A stretch of DNA of 52,687 nucleotides from Myxococcales bacterium (GTDB taxonomy: Bacteria; Myxococcota; Myxococcia; Myxococcales; JAJYLH01). A program made the translations under genes and the position numbers. Location: positions 1 through 52,687 of the forward strand of contig JAJYLH010000042.1 in assembly GCA_021787845.1 (NCBI GenBank), given 5' to 3'. This document shows positions 1 through 8,636 of this stretch, in pieces. Position 1 is the first letter of the stretch. Each line of letters begins with the position of its first letter. The notes under the pieces are model-generated. The model ran no database searches. It was not told where the DNA came from and worked only from the letters and a program-made list of their open reading frames with translations.

Positions 1-93
1 ACCGTCGCCGGCGCCGACGCGATCATCGCCCTGCGCTGCTGCATCCTCAGCGGCCGCTTCGAGGGCTTCTGGGAACGCCGGGCGGCCGGATGA
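1..93 (+). CDS. C-terminal end of an ISKra4-family-like transposase (partial, 5' end outside window)
   Basis: Frame 1 is open from the first base and stops at 91-93, giving 30 residues that include GADAIIALRCC and end GRFEGFWERRAAG. This matches my memory of the conserved tail of ISKra4-type transposases (a GADA-I-ALR-CC stretch followed by GRFEDFW). Only the tail is visible, so I cannot say whether the element is intact, and no terminal inverted repeat was identified in the 220 bases that follow. It suggests that the left edge of the window is an insertion-sequence boundary. Confidence 0.6.
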   Translation, partial: TVAGADAIIALRCCILSGRFEGFWERRAAG

Positions 94-315
94 CCGGGCG
101 GCTCCTCATTTTTCTGACGCACGCCCTTCGGCGGGCGGTCCGCCCGGGCCGGGACGAGCCGGTGTGCCAGGCCGCCGGCCGGGCGCCCAGTCCGCCGGCT
201 CGAACACCGCCACCTGACGGCCGCCCCGGGCACGCCTCGAGCGCCGTCGGCGCGAAGTGGACTCTGCGCGCCGGCCTCGGGTCGGCGTTGACGCGGGCCC
301 GGACCGCCGCCGAAA

Positions 316-3048
316 ATGCCGGCCTTCGCGCAAAGGCGAGACCTCTTGTCGCTCCTGGGACATCGCGCCGGCTTCCTTCTCGCGACCGCCCTGGCGGTGG
401 GGCTTTCGTGCCCGCTCGCCGACGCTCAGAGCATGACCTTCCTGCACACGCCGCCCGCGCGCTGCGACCCGCACCGGCCGCTCGTCCTCTCGGGCAACGT
501 GTTCGGCGTCGAAAGCCTCGCCCGGGCGACGCTCGTCTACCGAGTCGGCGATGGCCCCTGGGAGAGGCTGCCGTTGACCTGCCACGGCGCGGACACCTAC
601 GAGGCGACCATTCCCGCGTCCGAAGTGACCGCGCCCGTTTCCTACTACGTCGTCGCCACCGACTGGTCCGGCCGGCAGAGCGCCATCTTCGCGTCGAGAC
701 GACGCCCGCAGCGGGTGGGCGTCGCCGGCGCCGGCGAACCCGCCGGCTCCCCTCCTGCCCTCCCGGCGCCGGGTCCCGCCTCGTCCGTCACACCGGCACC
801 GGTGCCGCCCGCCGGAACCGCTCCTTCTGAGCTGAGCCCCGCGGCGGGCCCGCCGAGCTCGACCGCTCCCGGGGAGGGCTTGGGCACGCCGATTCCGTCG
901 GGCGGCCGGCCGGTGCGCATCGAGACCTGGCAGCCTGGGGGAGCGCCAGCGGCGCCGTCCGGAGGAACCGCTGCCGGATCCTCCGCCGCCCTCGCCGAGG
1001 ATCTCTCGCTCTACGCGGCGGAGGACGCCGCCTATCTCGCGGGCCGGCACCGGCAGGCGGCGAGCGACAGGCCGGCGATCGAGTCGGTGGTGACCGGGGC
1101 CGAGATGCGCGCGCTCGGGCTGCACACGCTCATCGACGTGATGAAGATCCTCCCGGGTTTCGACACCCGCCGCGACGTGCAGGGCTTCTGGGAGGTCACG
1201 GTCCGCGGCATCACGAGCGACCCGGAAATCCTGGTCCTCTTCGACGGCCAGCGGATGAACGACCCCTACGACGGCCGCGTCCTCTGGGAGCGGCCGGTGG
1301 ACGACCTCGCCCGCATCGAGGTGATTCGCGGTCCCGGCAGCGTCCTTTTCGGCAGCGGCGCGTTTTCGGCGGTGGTGAACCTGGTGCCGCGCCGTAACGA
1401 TGGCTTCGCCGCGCGCGCGTCGTACGGCTCCTTCGGCGAGGTGCAGGCGAGCGCGAACGGCGGGCACACCTTTGGCGGGTTCTCGCTCGATGGCTCCGCC
1501 GACTTCGAGCGGCGCGACGGGTATCAGAAGACGATTGCCCACGACGCGCTCACGACCGACCCCGACGTTCCCGCGGGGATGACCGACGACCACCGGCAGG
1601 GGTTCGACGCGACTCTTCGGGGCCGGTACCGCTTTGGGAAGGCGGGTTCGCTCCTGAAGGGCTCCGCGCAGGTGCTGCACGAGGACCGCGGCGCTCTCGT
1701 GGGGCTCATCGACGTGGTGGGCCCGGGCAGCGACCTCGGCTGGAACGAGGAGCTCGCGAACCTCGGCCTCGAGGCGCCGGTCGGAAGCTGGAAGCTCGGC
1801 TTCGACCTCGACCTGGACCTCGACCAGACCGACCGGCTCTTCGTTCTCTTCCCGGACGGCTACACCCAAGGCGCGACGGTCTTCCCGGACGGGGTGCGCG
1901 AAGAAACCAAGATCGGGATGGAGTCGTTCGGCCTGCGCGCGGGCGCGTCGGGCGCGCTCTTCCCGGGGAATCGCCTGACCCTGGGGGGCCAGGTCGAGCG
2001 CCAGGCGATCGCGGACTTCGGGCTCACCGCGAACCTGAACGGCGACAAGCCGACGGGCGGCGAGATGGTCGCCCCGGCGGGGATCGCCTTCCCCCAGCGA
2101 AACCCGGCCGACGACGCGAGGCTGGTGGCGGGCCTCTTCGCCCAGGACGAGTGGCGGCTAGCGCAACCGCTCCTGCTCACCGTAGGGCTGCGCGGCGACT
2201 ACGTCTCGGGCTTCGGCCTCTCCCCGAGCCCGCGGCTCGCGCTCGTCTACCGGCCGACCCGCGCCCTCTCGTTCCAGGCCCGGTTCTCCCGCGCGTTTCG
2301 GGCGCCCACGTTCCAGGAGTACCTCTCCATCGTCGCGGTGCCGCCGACGCTCGACAGCGGCCAGGCGACGGGGTTCCAGGTCGACTCCCGAGGCAAGCAC
2401 GTCGACCCGCTGAGGCCGGTGGTCCTGACGACGATCCAGGTCGGAGGCGAGGCCGCGGGCGCCGTCGCCGGCCAGCGCGCGACCTTGGGCGTCGACGGGT
2501 TCTGGAACGAGTTTCAAGACCCGATCTCGGCCGTCGACTCCACCGGCTCGCCGCTCATCGTCAACCGCGACAAGGGAGTGCGCGTCGTCGGGGTCGAGGC
2601 CGAAGGGCGCTACGACCTGCCGGCCGGGGGCTTCTCGTTCGCCAACGCGAGCTGGTTTCGCGCCTTCGATCTCGAGACCGACGAGGTCACGCCGGCGTTC
2701 GCGCTCTTGACCGACGCGCCGCAGCTTCGCGCGAACTGGGGAATCGTCCTGCCCGTCCTGGGCCTCGGGAGCTTCACCCTCCTCGCCGAGTTCGGCTCCG
2801 AGCGGCGTAACGACGATCGCACCGAGCTCGAGGCGACCCGGCGCTACCAGATTCCGGCCTACGGCCTCTTGTCCGCGTCGGTGCGCACCCGGCCGCTCTT
2901 CTCCCACCTCGTCATGAGCGTCGAGGTCTGGAACGTCACCGACTTGAGCTACTTGGACCCGGTCCCGCGGCCCGACACCAGCGAGATGCCGGGGCTGTTG
3001 CCGGGCGAGGGCATCCACGGACTCGTCTCGCTGCGGATGGGTTACTGA
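316..3048 (+). CDS. TonB-dependent outer-membrane receptor with an N-terminal Ig/CBM-like domain
   Basis: The 910-residue product begins with a signal peptide (hydrophobic run AGFLLATALAVGL, cleavage near ADAQS). Residues about 45-130 look like an all-beta Ig or carbohydrate-binding-like domain, with conserved W and Y around YRVGDGPWERL and VSYYVVATDW. A Pro/Ala/Gly-rich linker follows to about residue 230. The TonB plug begins near residue 256 and contains DVMKILPGF, TVRGI, LVLFDGQRMND and IEVIRGPGSVLFGSGAFSAV. The rest is a beta-barrel ending in an aromatic residue (LRMGY). Such receptors import siderophores, cobalamin or oligosaccharides using TonB energy; the substrate is not readable here. 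The extra N-terminal domain and linker are unusual, because plugs normally start soon after the signal peptide. The stop overlaps the next ATG (ATGA), so the two genes are probably co-translated. The start is the first ATG before the signal peptide; bases 94-315 show no other gene. Confidence 0.9.
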   Translation: MPAFAQRRDLLSLLGHRAGFLLATALAVGLSCPLADAQSMTFLHTPPARCDPHRPLVLSGNVFGVESLARATLVYRVGDGPWERLPLTCHGADTYEATIPASEVTAPVSYYVVATDWSGRQSAIFASRRRPQRVGVAGAGEPAGSPPALPAPGPASSVTPAPVPPAGTAPSELSPAAGPPSSTAPGEGLGTPIPSGGRPVRIETWQPGGAPAAPSGGTAAGSSAALAEDLSLYAAEDAAYLAGRHRQAASDRPAIESVVTGAEMRALGLHTLIDVMKILPGFDTRRDVQGFWEVTVRGITSDPEILVLFDGQRMNDPYDGRVLWERPVDDLARIEVIRGPGSVLFGSGAFSAVVNLVPRRNDGFAARASYGSFGEVQASANGGHTFGGFSLDGSADFERRDGYQKTIAHDALTTDPDVPAGMTDDHRQGFDATLRGRYRFGKAGSLLKGSAQVLHEDRGALVGLIDVVGPGSDLGWNEELANLGLEAPVGSWKLGFDLDLDLDQTDRLFVLFPDGYTQGATVFPDGVREETKIGMESFGLRAGASGALFPGNRLTLGGQVERQAIADFGLTANLNGDKPTGGEMVAPAGIAFPQRNPADDARLVAGLFAQDEWRLAQPLLLTVGLRGDYVSGFGLSPSPRLALVYRPTRALSFQARFSRAFRAPTFQEYLSIVAVPPTLDSGQATGFQVDSRGKHVDPLRPVVLTTIQVGGEAAGAVAGQRATLGVDGFWNEFQDPISAVDSTGSPLIVNRDKGVRVVGVEAEGRYDLPAGGFSFANASWFRAFDLETDEVTPAFALLTDAPQLRANWGIVLPVLGLGSFTLLAEFGSERRNDDRTELEATRRYQIPAYGLLSASVRTRPLFSHLVMSVEVWNVTDLSYLDPVPRPDTSEMPGLLPGEGIHGLVSLRMGY

Positions 3049-3902
3049 TGCGAAGAGCACCGGCCCTGCTGGCGATCGCGCTCGCCCCGACGGCGCTCTC
3101 CTGTATCCAATTCAACGCCGACTGTTCGCAGCCCGTCGCCGACCCCAGCTACACCGTCACCTACCTCGCTTCCCCGGTGCCCGTCGACCACACCGTCGTG
3201 CGCACCCAGGAGAGCGCCCTGGGCGACCGGATGACCGACGCCTTCCTTAAAGCGCTCCAGGACAGCGGCAGCCCTCCCGACGTCGCCGTCGACAATGCCG
3301 GCGACATCCGCGACCTCGGCCTGTGCGTCACCCGGACCGAGCTCGCCAAGGGACCCTTGACGAGAGCGGTCCTCAAGGACGTGATTCCCTTCTCCGACGA
3401 GCTCGTCACGGTGCGGGTGACGGTGCAGGAGCTGTTCCACCTCCTGGAGCACGGCGTCGCGACCCTCGCGACCCCGGGCAACCATCCGGGCGGCCAGTTC
3501 CTGCAGGTGTCGGGGTTGAGCTACGAGGTCGACTGCTCCAAGCCCGCCGAGCAGCTCTCCACCGTCGGCGGCAACCTCGTGCGCACCCAGGACGGCCAGC
3601 GCGTCCGGTCGATCACCCTCGCCTCGTTCGAGGGCGAGCCGAACGTCACCATCACCCGCGACGAGGCCGATTCCGACGCGGTCGGCGGAGACATCGTCGT
3701 CGCGCTCTCGAGCTACCTCGGAGGAGGCGGCGACAAGTTCATCGATCTCGACGGCAAGACCATGACCAAGGCGAACCCCGAGCGCTACACCTACACGGTC
3801 CTCGAGGCATACCTGCACGCCTTGCACGCGACCGCCGGCTCTCCCGCCACCCTGGCGGTGGACCCGCATCATCCTCGCATCGTGTTGAAGAATTGCGGGT
3901 AA
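3048..3902 (+). CDS. lipoprotein with a 5'-nucleotidase C-terminal-like domain
   Basis: The 284-residue product starts with MRRAPALLAIALAPTALSC, a lipoprotein signal with the modified Cys at residue 19. Residues about 55-255 resemble the 5_nucleotid_C domain: LGDRMTDAFLKAL, a DVAVDNAGDIR motif (family form ALVNAGGIR), VLKDVIPFSDELV, ELFHLLEHGV and QFLQVSGLSYEVD. In full 5'-nucleotidases this domain binds the nucleobase, while a metallophosphatase domain upstream does the hydrolysis. That catalytic domain is absent here, so the protein may be a binding lipoprotein rather than an enzyme. It starts inside the stop codon of the TonB receptor gene, which suggests a receptor/surface-lipoprotein pair, possibly for a nucleoside-like or phosphorylated ligand (inference). 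Confidence 0.75.
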   Translation: MRRAPALLAIALAPTALSCIQFNADCSQPVADPSYTVTYLASPVPVDHTVVRTQESALGDRMTDAFLKALQDSGSPPDVAVDNAGDIRDLGLCVTRTELAKGPLTRAVLKDVIPFSDELVTVRVTVQELFHLLEHGVATLATPGNHPGGQFLQVSGLSYEVDCSKPAEQLSTVGGNLVRTQDGQRVRSITLASFEGEPNVTITRDEADSDAVGGDIVVALSSYLGGGGDKFIDLDGKTMTKANPERYTYTVLEAYLHALHATAGSPATLAVDPHHPRIVLKNCG

Positions 3903-3988
3903 GATGGCTCGTTTTTCGGGCGTGCCTCGAGGCCGCTCGACGAAGGTCCGCTCGTTGAGCTCGAGAGACCTGAAGGCGAAGGACGACG

Positions 3989-5122
3989 ATGGCGAAGACC
4001 CAGGCTGGTCGCTTGAAGGAAGACGAAAAGGGCGTTCTCGAGGCGGAAAGCGCGCTCGCCCGCGAGGAGCAGCGGCTCTGGCAGAAGCTGGACCGGATGC
4101 CCTCCGACGGCACCGACGGCCGGCGCAAGGCCCTGGAGGCCCGGCTCGACTCGCTCGCCAGCCACTCCCAGGCGAACGCCGCCGACGTGCGCCGCGCGCG
4201 CGACCTGTGGGCGTCCGCGTCGGAGCCCAGCGGCCCATATGCCGAGGAGGAGCGCTCCGCCTCGGTTCAGGCCCGGCGGGCGGCGCTCCAGGCCCGCGAG
4301 CTCGCGCAAAAGGCGCTCACCTCGGCGCTCGCCCGAGCGGAAACCGCGCGCCAGCAGCGCCTGTCCGCTCTCGACCAGGCCGAGAAGCTCGTCCAGGGCA
4401 TCGAGAACGACGCCGAGGCGGCCGCTGGGGCCGCTCGGGCCGCCAAGGAGAGGGCCGAGGCGGAACAGCGGGCGGCCGAAGAGGCGCGACGCGCCGAGGA
4501 GGCGGCCCGCTCCGAGCGCGAACGAAAAGAAGCGCAGCGCCGCTCGCAGACCGATGACTTTCTCTCGCACCTGCGCACTGAGCGCGAAGGGCGGGAGGCG
4601 GACCAGAGCGCGTCCGACGCGGCCTCGGTCGCGGCGGCACCCGGCAGCGCTGCCGCTCCTCAGGGGACCGCCGATCCGCGGGCGTTCCCTGCCGCGGCGC
4701 CCGCCGCCGGCCGCCCGGCCGCCCAGGCGCCCCAGACGCTGTCGACCGGCACCCTGAAGAAGCTCTCCCGGCGGCGCCGGGTCAAGCTCGCTCCACCGCC
4801 GAAGAAGATCGAGGTCGAGGTCCAGACCTACGGCGAGAACACCTTCTACACCGGTTTTTCGCAGACCCTCGACGACGGCGGGCTGTTCGTGGTCTCGCTC
4901 GAGACCTTGCCGGAGGGGCACGAGCTCGACCTCGACATCGTGCTCGAGGGGCAGCGGATGAAGAGCCGCGGCAAGGTCGAGTTCGTCCGGGTGGACAACC
5001 TCGCGAATCCGGAGTGCACCCAGGGCGCGGGCATCCGCCTGTCGGGGCTGTCGCGCGAGGCCCAGCGCAACATCGAGACCTTCTTCCAGAAGCGGCCCCC
5101 GATGTTCTTCCTGCGCCTGTAG
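3989..5122 (+). CDS. PilZ-domain protein with long N-terminal coiled coil
   Basis: The product has 377 residues. Residues about 1-200 are Ala/Glu/Arg-rich heptads predicted to form a coiled coil (for example EEARRAEEAARSERERKEAQ). An Ala/Pro linker follows to about residue 250. The C-terminal roughly 110 residues form a PilZ-like domain: ENTFYTGFSQTLDDGGLFV, LPEGHELDLDIVLEG, KSRGKVEFVR and GAGIRLSGLS. PilZ domains bind cyclic di-GMP through an RxxxR and (D/N)xSxxG pair. Here the second motif reads DDGG, and RRRRVK lies just before the domain, so c-di-GMP binding is possible but not certain; many myxobacterial PilZ proteins of this type lack the ligand residues. GAAGGA lies upstream of the ATG at 3989. 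The next gene is convergent, with a strong palindrome between. Confidence 0.85.
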   Translation: MAKTQAGRLKEDEKGVLEAESALAREEQRLWQKLDRMPSDGTDGRRKALEARLDSLASHSQANAADVRRARDLWASASEPSGPYAEEERSASVQARRAALQARELAQKALTSALARAETARQQRLSALDQAEKLVQGIENDAEAAAGAARAAKERAEAEQRAAEEARRAEEAARSERERKEAQRRSQTDDFLSHLRTEREGREADQSASDAASVAAAPGSAAAPQGTADPRAFPAAAPAAGRPAAQAPQTLSTGTLKKLSRRRRVKLAPPPKKIEVEVQTYGENTFYTGFSQTLDDGGLFVVSLETLPEGHELDLDIVLEGQRMKSRGKVEFVRVDNLANPECTQGAGIRLSGLSREAQRNIETFFQKRPPMFFLRL

Positions 5123-5217
5123 CGAAAGCGCTCCCGGTCGGTGAGAGCGATGGGGCTCCTCGTTCCCGCCGCGGCGTCGTGTTGGCGCGCCCGCGGACCG
5201 AAGGCACCGGTCAGGAC

Positions 5218-5259
5218 CGATCGGACCGATCCGACGGATCCGACCGATCGGTCCGATCG
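5218..5259. repeat. 42-nt near-perfect palindrome between convergent genes (copy 1)
   Basis: The outer arms CGATCGGACCGATC and GATCGGTCCGATCG are perfect reverse complements (14 bp). The centre holds GGATCC, and 19 of 21 pairs match overall. It lies between the ends of the PilZ gene (+) and the thioredoxin-TPR gene (-). A second copy at 26523-26564 also lies between convergent genes. Relative to that copy, position 6 is G rather than A and its partner, position 37, is C rather than T, which preserves pairing. There is no T tract, so it is not a textbook intrinsic terminator. It could be a bidirectional transcription block, a REP-like element or a protein-binding site. Confidence 0.7.
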
Positions 5260-5336
5260 GCTAGAGGCAGCGCCGGGTGAGGGTCAGGCTGCTGAGCGGC
5301 TGCGCTTTCGATGGCACGCGCCGCTGCCGCTATGCT

Positions 5337-6191
5337 TCACCGGTACAGCTCGGCGGCGAGCCGCGACCGGTACTCGTCGGACAGCTCGGAGCGGCTGCCG
5401 GCCGCCTCGAAGACGTCGAGCATCGCCTGGCGCGCCCGCTCGCCGGCGCCCTCCCGGCGAACCTGTCGCACCACCCCGAGCAGCGTCTCCAGCGCCTCCT
5501 CGTGCCGTCCCGCGCTCCCGAGCGCTCGCCCGAGCTCGACCTGCAGCTCGAGGTCGCCCGGCCTCTCCCGCGCGTTCGCTCGCGCCTCTTCGAGGCTCCC
5601 CGCGCTCGCCGTCCGAAGCTTGAGCCGCACGCTCGCGACCTGGGGCGCCAGCCGCGTCCGGTCGTCCGGGCTCAACCGATCGAGGAGCGCTCCCGCCTCC
5701 TTCGCCTCGCCCCGATCGATCGCCAGCTGCGCGAGCGCGAGGAGCGACGGCCCGTGGCCCGGCTTCAGCTCCAGCGCCCGCGTGAACGCCTGCTCGGCTT
5801 CCGCGGTCATGCCCTCCGATAGCGCTCTTGCCCCCTTCTCGGCCAGCTCGTCCGCCGGCCCGGGCACGAACCGCTCCAGCCACCGGCGTACCTCCCGTTC
5901 CGGGAGCGCGCCGGTGAACTCCTCTTCCACCCGCCCGTCGACGAACGCCTTCACCGCCGGAATCCCGGTGATCTCGAACTCGCGCGCCAGCGCCTGGTTC
6001 TGGTCGGTGTCGAGCTTCGCGAGCAAGAACCGCCCGCCGTATTCCTCCGCGAGCTTCTCCAGCACCGGCCCCAGCATCCGGCAGGGCGCGCACCAGGCCG
6101 CCCAGAAGTCGACCACCACCGGCCGGCGGCGGCTCTCCGCCACGACCTGGGCGCCGAAAGTCCTCTCGTCGACCTCGATGACGTGCGGCAT
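5337..6191 (-). CDS. cnoX: thioredoxin-TPR protein, CnoX/YbbN type co-chaperone
   Basis: The 284-residue protein has an N-terminal thioredoxin fold with the active-site motif W33-C-A-P-C37 and the cis-Pro region ITGIPAVKAF. A C-terminal helical TPR region contains ALSEGMTAEAEQAFTRALEL and GRALGSAGRHEEALETLLG. This layout is that of CnoX (YbbN), a chaperedoxin that protects substrates from irreversible oxidation and hands them to GroEL or DnaK. E. coli CnoX has lost the CXXC pair, whereas this protein keeps both cysteines and so should be redox-active like the Caulobacter protein. There is no signal peptide, so it is cytoplasmic. It is transcribed convergently with the PilZ gene and probably as a single gene. 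Confidence 0.88.
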   Translation of the reverse strand: MPHVIEVDERTFGAQVVAESRRRPVVVDFWAAWCAPCRMLGPVLEKLAEEYGGRFLLAKLDTDQNQALAREFEITGIPAVKAFVDGRVEEEFTGALPEREVRRWLERFVPGPADELAEKGARALSEGMTAEAEQAFTRALELKPGHGPSLLALAQLAIDRGEAKEAGALLDRLSPDDRTRLAPQVASVRLKLRTASAGSLEEARANARERPGDLELQVELGRALGSAGRHEEALETLLGVVRQVRREGAGERARQAMLDVFEAAGSRSELSDEYRSRLAAELYR

Positions 6192-6457
6192 CGCTTCTGC
6201 TCCACTCCAGGAAACCTAGGCGCTGCCGTTGGAGTCCTGCCACCGACCGGGGATTCGCCGTACCGCGCCACGAGCGAGGAAGCCGCAGTGACGGCCCGCC
6301 TCTGGCCCGTATCCGGGCGAGGATACCGGCGCCACTGTCCTGAAAAAGGTGGTGTCGGGCCGCTGTCCCGACGCCATGCCGGCAGGCCTGGCACCGCCGA
6401 CTCCTTTCATGGGCGGCGGCCGGCAGGCCATGCGTTGTTCTGAGGGAACAGAAGCGG

Positions 6458-6697
6458 TCAGACGTTGCCCGGCGCGTCGTGCCGCACGTCGCCCGCCACC
6501 AGGTCGACCAGCGAACCCGCGAGCTCGAGCACGTCGGTCCGGTCGAAGCCGTGCGCGAGCAGGAGCTCGTAGAGCGCCCGCGCGGAACCCGACGGCAGGT
6601 CCTCCACCGGCCGCGCCCGGAGCGCCTGGTCGATGCGCGCGCGCACCTCGTCGGTCATCCGCGTCTCCCCCGGCCGCGTGCTGGTGCTCGGTGCCAT
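6458..6697 (-). CDS. small hypothetical protein
   Basis: The open frame extends further upstream, but the upstream part is compositionally odd. I chose the ATG at 6697 (MAPSTSTRPGETRM...), giving 79 residues; a later ATG (MTDEVRARID) would give 66. The product is helical and acidic, with VRARIDQALRARPVEDLPSG and LLLAHGFDRTDVLELAGSLVDLV. It has no recognised domain, signal or membrane segment. Amphipathic helices with regular Leu spacing and a compact length support a real gene over a shadow. The function is unknown. Confidence 0.5.
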   Translation of the reverse strand: MAPSTSTRPGETRMTDEVRARIDQALRARPVEDLPSGSARALYELLLAHGFDRTDVLELAGSLVDLVAGDVRHDAPGNV

Positions 6698-6918
6698 CTT
6701 CAGGACGCCTCCCGCCGGAATCCCTTCCGGCCGGTCGCTCGATGCAAGCAAATTGCCGGCCAGCCCCCGCTTCGGCACGCCGAGCCCTGGGCCATCCTTC
6801 GGGCTCCGAATCCTGCCACCCGTTCGACGCACCTGGAAGGCCGCCCCTGCCACGAAGCCGACGCACCCTCCCCTCGATTCCGCGTCGGCGACGCCAGGCG
6901 TGGGTTATCGTGGAACCC

Positions 6919-7200
6919 ATGAAGATCTACGTCCGCCACGGCGACGGCGAGCTGATGTGCCCCTCGTTTCGCGACTTCCAGAACCTGTACCGGCTGAAGT
7001 TCGTCGCGCCCGACGACCTGGTCCGTCGCGAGAATAGCACCCGCTGGATGCGGGCGGGCGACCTGCCGGAGCTGCGCTCGATGCACCTGTACGACCGCTC
7101 CGGGCGCCTGCGGACGCTCACCTATCTCCTGTGGGCGATGGTCGGCGTTTTCGCCCTGGCCGTGGTGGTCCAGCTCTTCCTCACCCTGAGCCACCCCTGA
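6919..7200 (+). CDS. GYF_2-like domain protein with one C-terminal membrane helix
   Basis: The product has 93 residues. Residues 1-55 (MKIYVRHGDGELMCPSFRDF, then APDDLVRRENSTRWMRAGDL) resemble the short GYF_2-like domain, which typically ends in a W--A/W--P-L motif after a D-LV position. Residues about 68-90 (YLLWAMVGVFALAVVVQLFL) form one membrane helix, so the protein is probably anchored with the domain in the cytoplasm. Related proteins are common in myxobacteria as small membrane adaptors. A GTG nine bases upstream (VEPMK) is an alternative start. Confidence 0.65.
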   Translation: MKIYVRHGDGELMCPSFRDFQNLYRLKFVAPDDLVRRENSTRWMRAGDLPELRSMHLYDRSGRLRTLTYLLWAMVGVFALAVVVQLFLTLSHP

Positions 7201-7243
7201 CCGGTTTCTGGCGTTCGTCCCGCGCCGATCTAGAATTCTCCGC

Positions 7244-7744
7244 ATGCGCCTGACCCCCCTCGACATCCAGCAGAAACAGTTCGACCGCGCCTTTCGCGGG
7301 CTCGACCCCCACGAGGTGCGCCAGTTCCTCGAGCTGTGCGCCGACGAGCTGGAAGACCTGGTGCGGGAGACCATCGCGCTCAAGGAGGAAGTCCGCGCCC
7401 GCGACGCGCTCCTCGCCGACACCCGCGACCGCGAGCGCGCGCTGCAGGAGGCGCTGGTCAGCGCCCAACGCCTCGCGCAGGAGATGAAGGCGCAGGCCCA
7501 GAAGGACGCCGAGGTGGTGGTCGCTAAGGCCGAGGCCCAGGCCGAGGCGATCGTCCAGGACGCCCACCGGCGCCGGACCGAGGTGCTCGAGGAGCTGGCC
7601 GAGCTCAAACGGATGAAGGTGACGTTCGAGGCGAGCGTGCGGGCGCTGGTGGAAGGCCACGTCAAGCTCCTCGACGCCTTCCAGGAGAGCGACCGGCTCA
7701 AGGCGGCCGACGCGGCCGTCCTCCTCGCGAAGCGGGAAGCTTGA
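7244..7744 (+). CDS. DivIVA-domain coiled-coil protein
   Basis: The product has 166 residues. The N-terminus MRLTPLDIQQKQFDRAFRGL followed by DPHEVRQFLELCADELE is the DivIVA N-terminal membrane-binding domain (usual form: TPLDI-xKxF---RGYD--EVD-FL). Residues 45-165 form a continuous coiled coil. DivIVA proteins bind negatively curved membrane and recruit partners to poles or septa. In Gram-negative myxobacteria the family is present, but its role is less clear. TAGAAT at 7229-7234 could be part of its promoter. It is followed by the regulatory gap before the export operon. Confidence 0.85.
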   Translation: MRLTPLDIQQKQFDRAFRGLDPHEVRQFLELCADELEDLVRETIALKEEVRARDALLADTRDRERALQEALVSAQRLAQEMKAQAQKDAEVVVAKAEAQAEAIVQDAHRRRTEVLEELAELKRMKVTFEASVRALVEGHVKLLDAFQESDRLKAADAAVLLAKREA

Positions 7745-7927
7745 AGAGACGAGCGGCGGCTCTCGTCCGGGCGACACCGCAAGTCGGGAGGGGGCGTAAA
7801 GATTTTCCCGGGGTGCCGACACCAAGAGGACGACACGGTCGGGAAACCCGATGCTGGGTAGGAGCGCTAGCCCTCAGCCTCGGATCCGGATCGAGGAGGT
7901 TCGTGCGTGGCCGGCGTGGGACGGTGG

Positions 7928-7957
7928 TTGACACGTTTTTCGGCGGGCCCGTATACT
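7928..7957 (+). promoter_or_regulatory. sigma70-type promoter of the polysaccharide-export operon
   Basis: A perfect -35 TTGACA (7928-7933) is followed by an 18-bp spacer with a T5 tract and by a -10 TATACT (7952-7957). It lies about 100 bp upstream of the first gene, at 8064. Such a consensus match is rare in this high-GC DNA. The 319-bp gap 7745-8063 also holds small GC-rich hairpins (GGGTAGGAGCGCTAGCCC near 7855) upstream of this promoter, with no other identifiable feature. Confidence 0.65.
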
Positions 7958-8063
7958 CCGCCGCCCATGACGGCCGGCGACGCGCCTGTTCGGCTCGGGC
8001 GCGCGGTTCTCGCGGCTGCTCTTCCCGGACGGGCGGCGTTTCTTTCGAGGGGATGACGCATCC

Positions 8064-8603
8064 ATGCGCCTTTTTTCCACCGGCCCCTGTCTCGCCTTGG
8101 CGCTCTTCTTCCCGGGCGCTCTCGCCCGGGCCCAGGCTCCGGCGAGCGACCAGCGGAGTCTGACGGACCGGCAGATGGAGAAGGTCGGCGAGAGGGACAT
8201 CGTCGCGATGCGCGGGGTGCTGGGCGCGGTGGACAAGCTCGCCGCCGAGGCCCGCAACGAGAAGGACGTCATCCGGCTCCAGTGCGTCAACGAGCGCAAG
8301 ACGCAAATCTCCGGCCTCCTGAAAGTGGCGGAGCTCTCCATCGAGGACATGCGCGCGGCGATCAAGGACCGCGAGGAAGAGGCGGTCGAGCACGAGTTCG
8401 ACAAGATCGGCCTCGCCAAGAGCAAGGTGCTCTCCTTCAAGATCGAGGCCCAGCAGTGCATCGGCTCCCTCGCGTTCTACGACTCGAACAAGACAAAGGT
8501 CGAGGTGACGGTCCCGGCCGACCTCCCCCAGGAAGACACCATCAGCCCGCAGCCCGTGGAGAGCACGTTCTTTCGGCCTCCGCCGGCGAGCCCGTTGCGG
8601 TGA
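8064..8603 (+). CDS. secreted hypothetical protein, first gene of export operon
   Basis: The 179-residue product has a cleavable signal peptide (LALALFFPGALARAQA). The mature part is highly helical and charged (GERDIVAMRGVLGAVDKLAA, EDMRAAIKDREEEAVEHEFD), with two cysteines, in RLQCVNERK and AQQCIGSLAFYD, that may form a disulphide. The C-terminus is Pro-rich. I do not recognise the family. Its position directly upstream of an outer-membrane barrel and an OPX lipoprotein suggests a periplasmic accessory of polysaccharide export (inference). The translational start is the first ATG before the signal peptide. Confidence 0.7.
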   Translation: MRLFSTGPCLALALFFPGALARAQAPASDQRSLTDRQMEKVGERDIVAMRGVLGAVDKLAAEARNEKDVIRLQCVNERKTQISGLLKVAELSIEDMRAAIKDREEEAVEHEFDKIGLAKSKVLSFKIEAQQCIGSLAFYDSNKTKVEVTVPADLPQEDTISPQPVESTFFRPPPASPLR

Positions 8604-8636
8604 GGACTTCGTGACCCTTTGGGGTGAGCTAAACGG

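Noticed and set aside
7745-7927. Possible c-di-GMP (GEMM) riboswitch before the export operon
   Set aside because: GGGCGTAAAGA and GGGTAGGAGCGCTAGCCC are faintly similar, but conserved GEMM core bases and pairing do not line up. The region also lies upstream of the likely promoter, so it would not be transcribed as leader.
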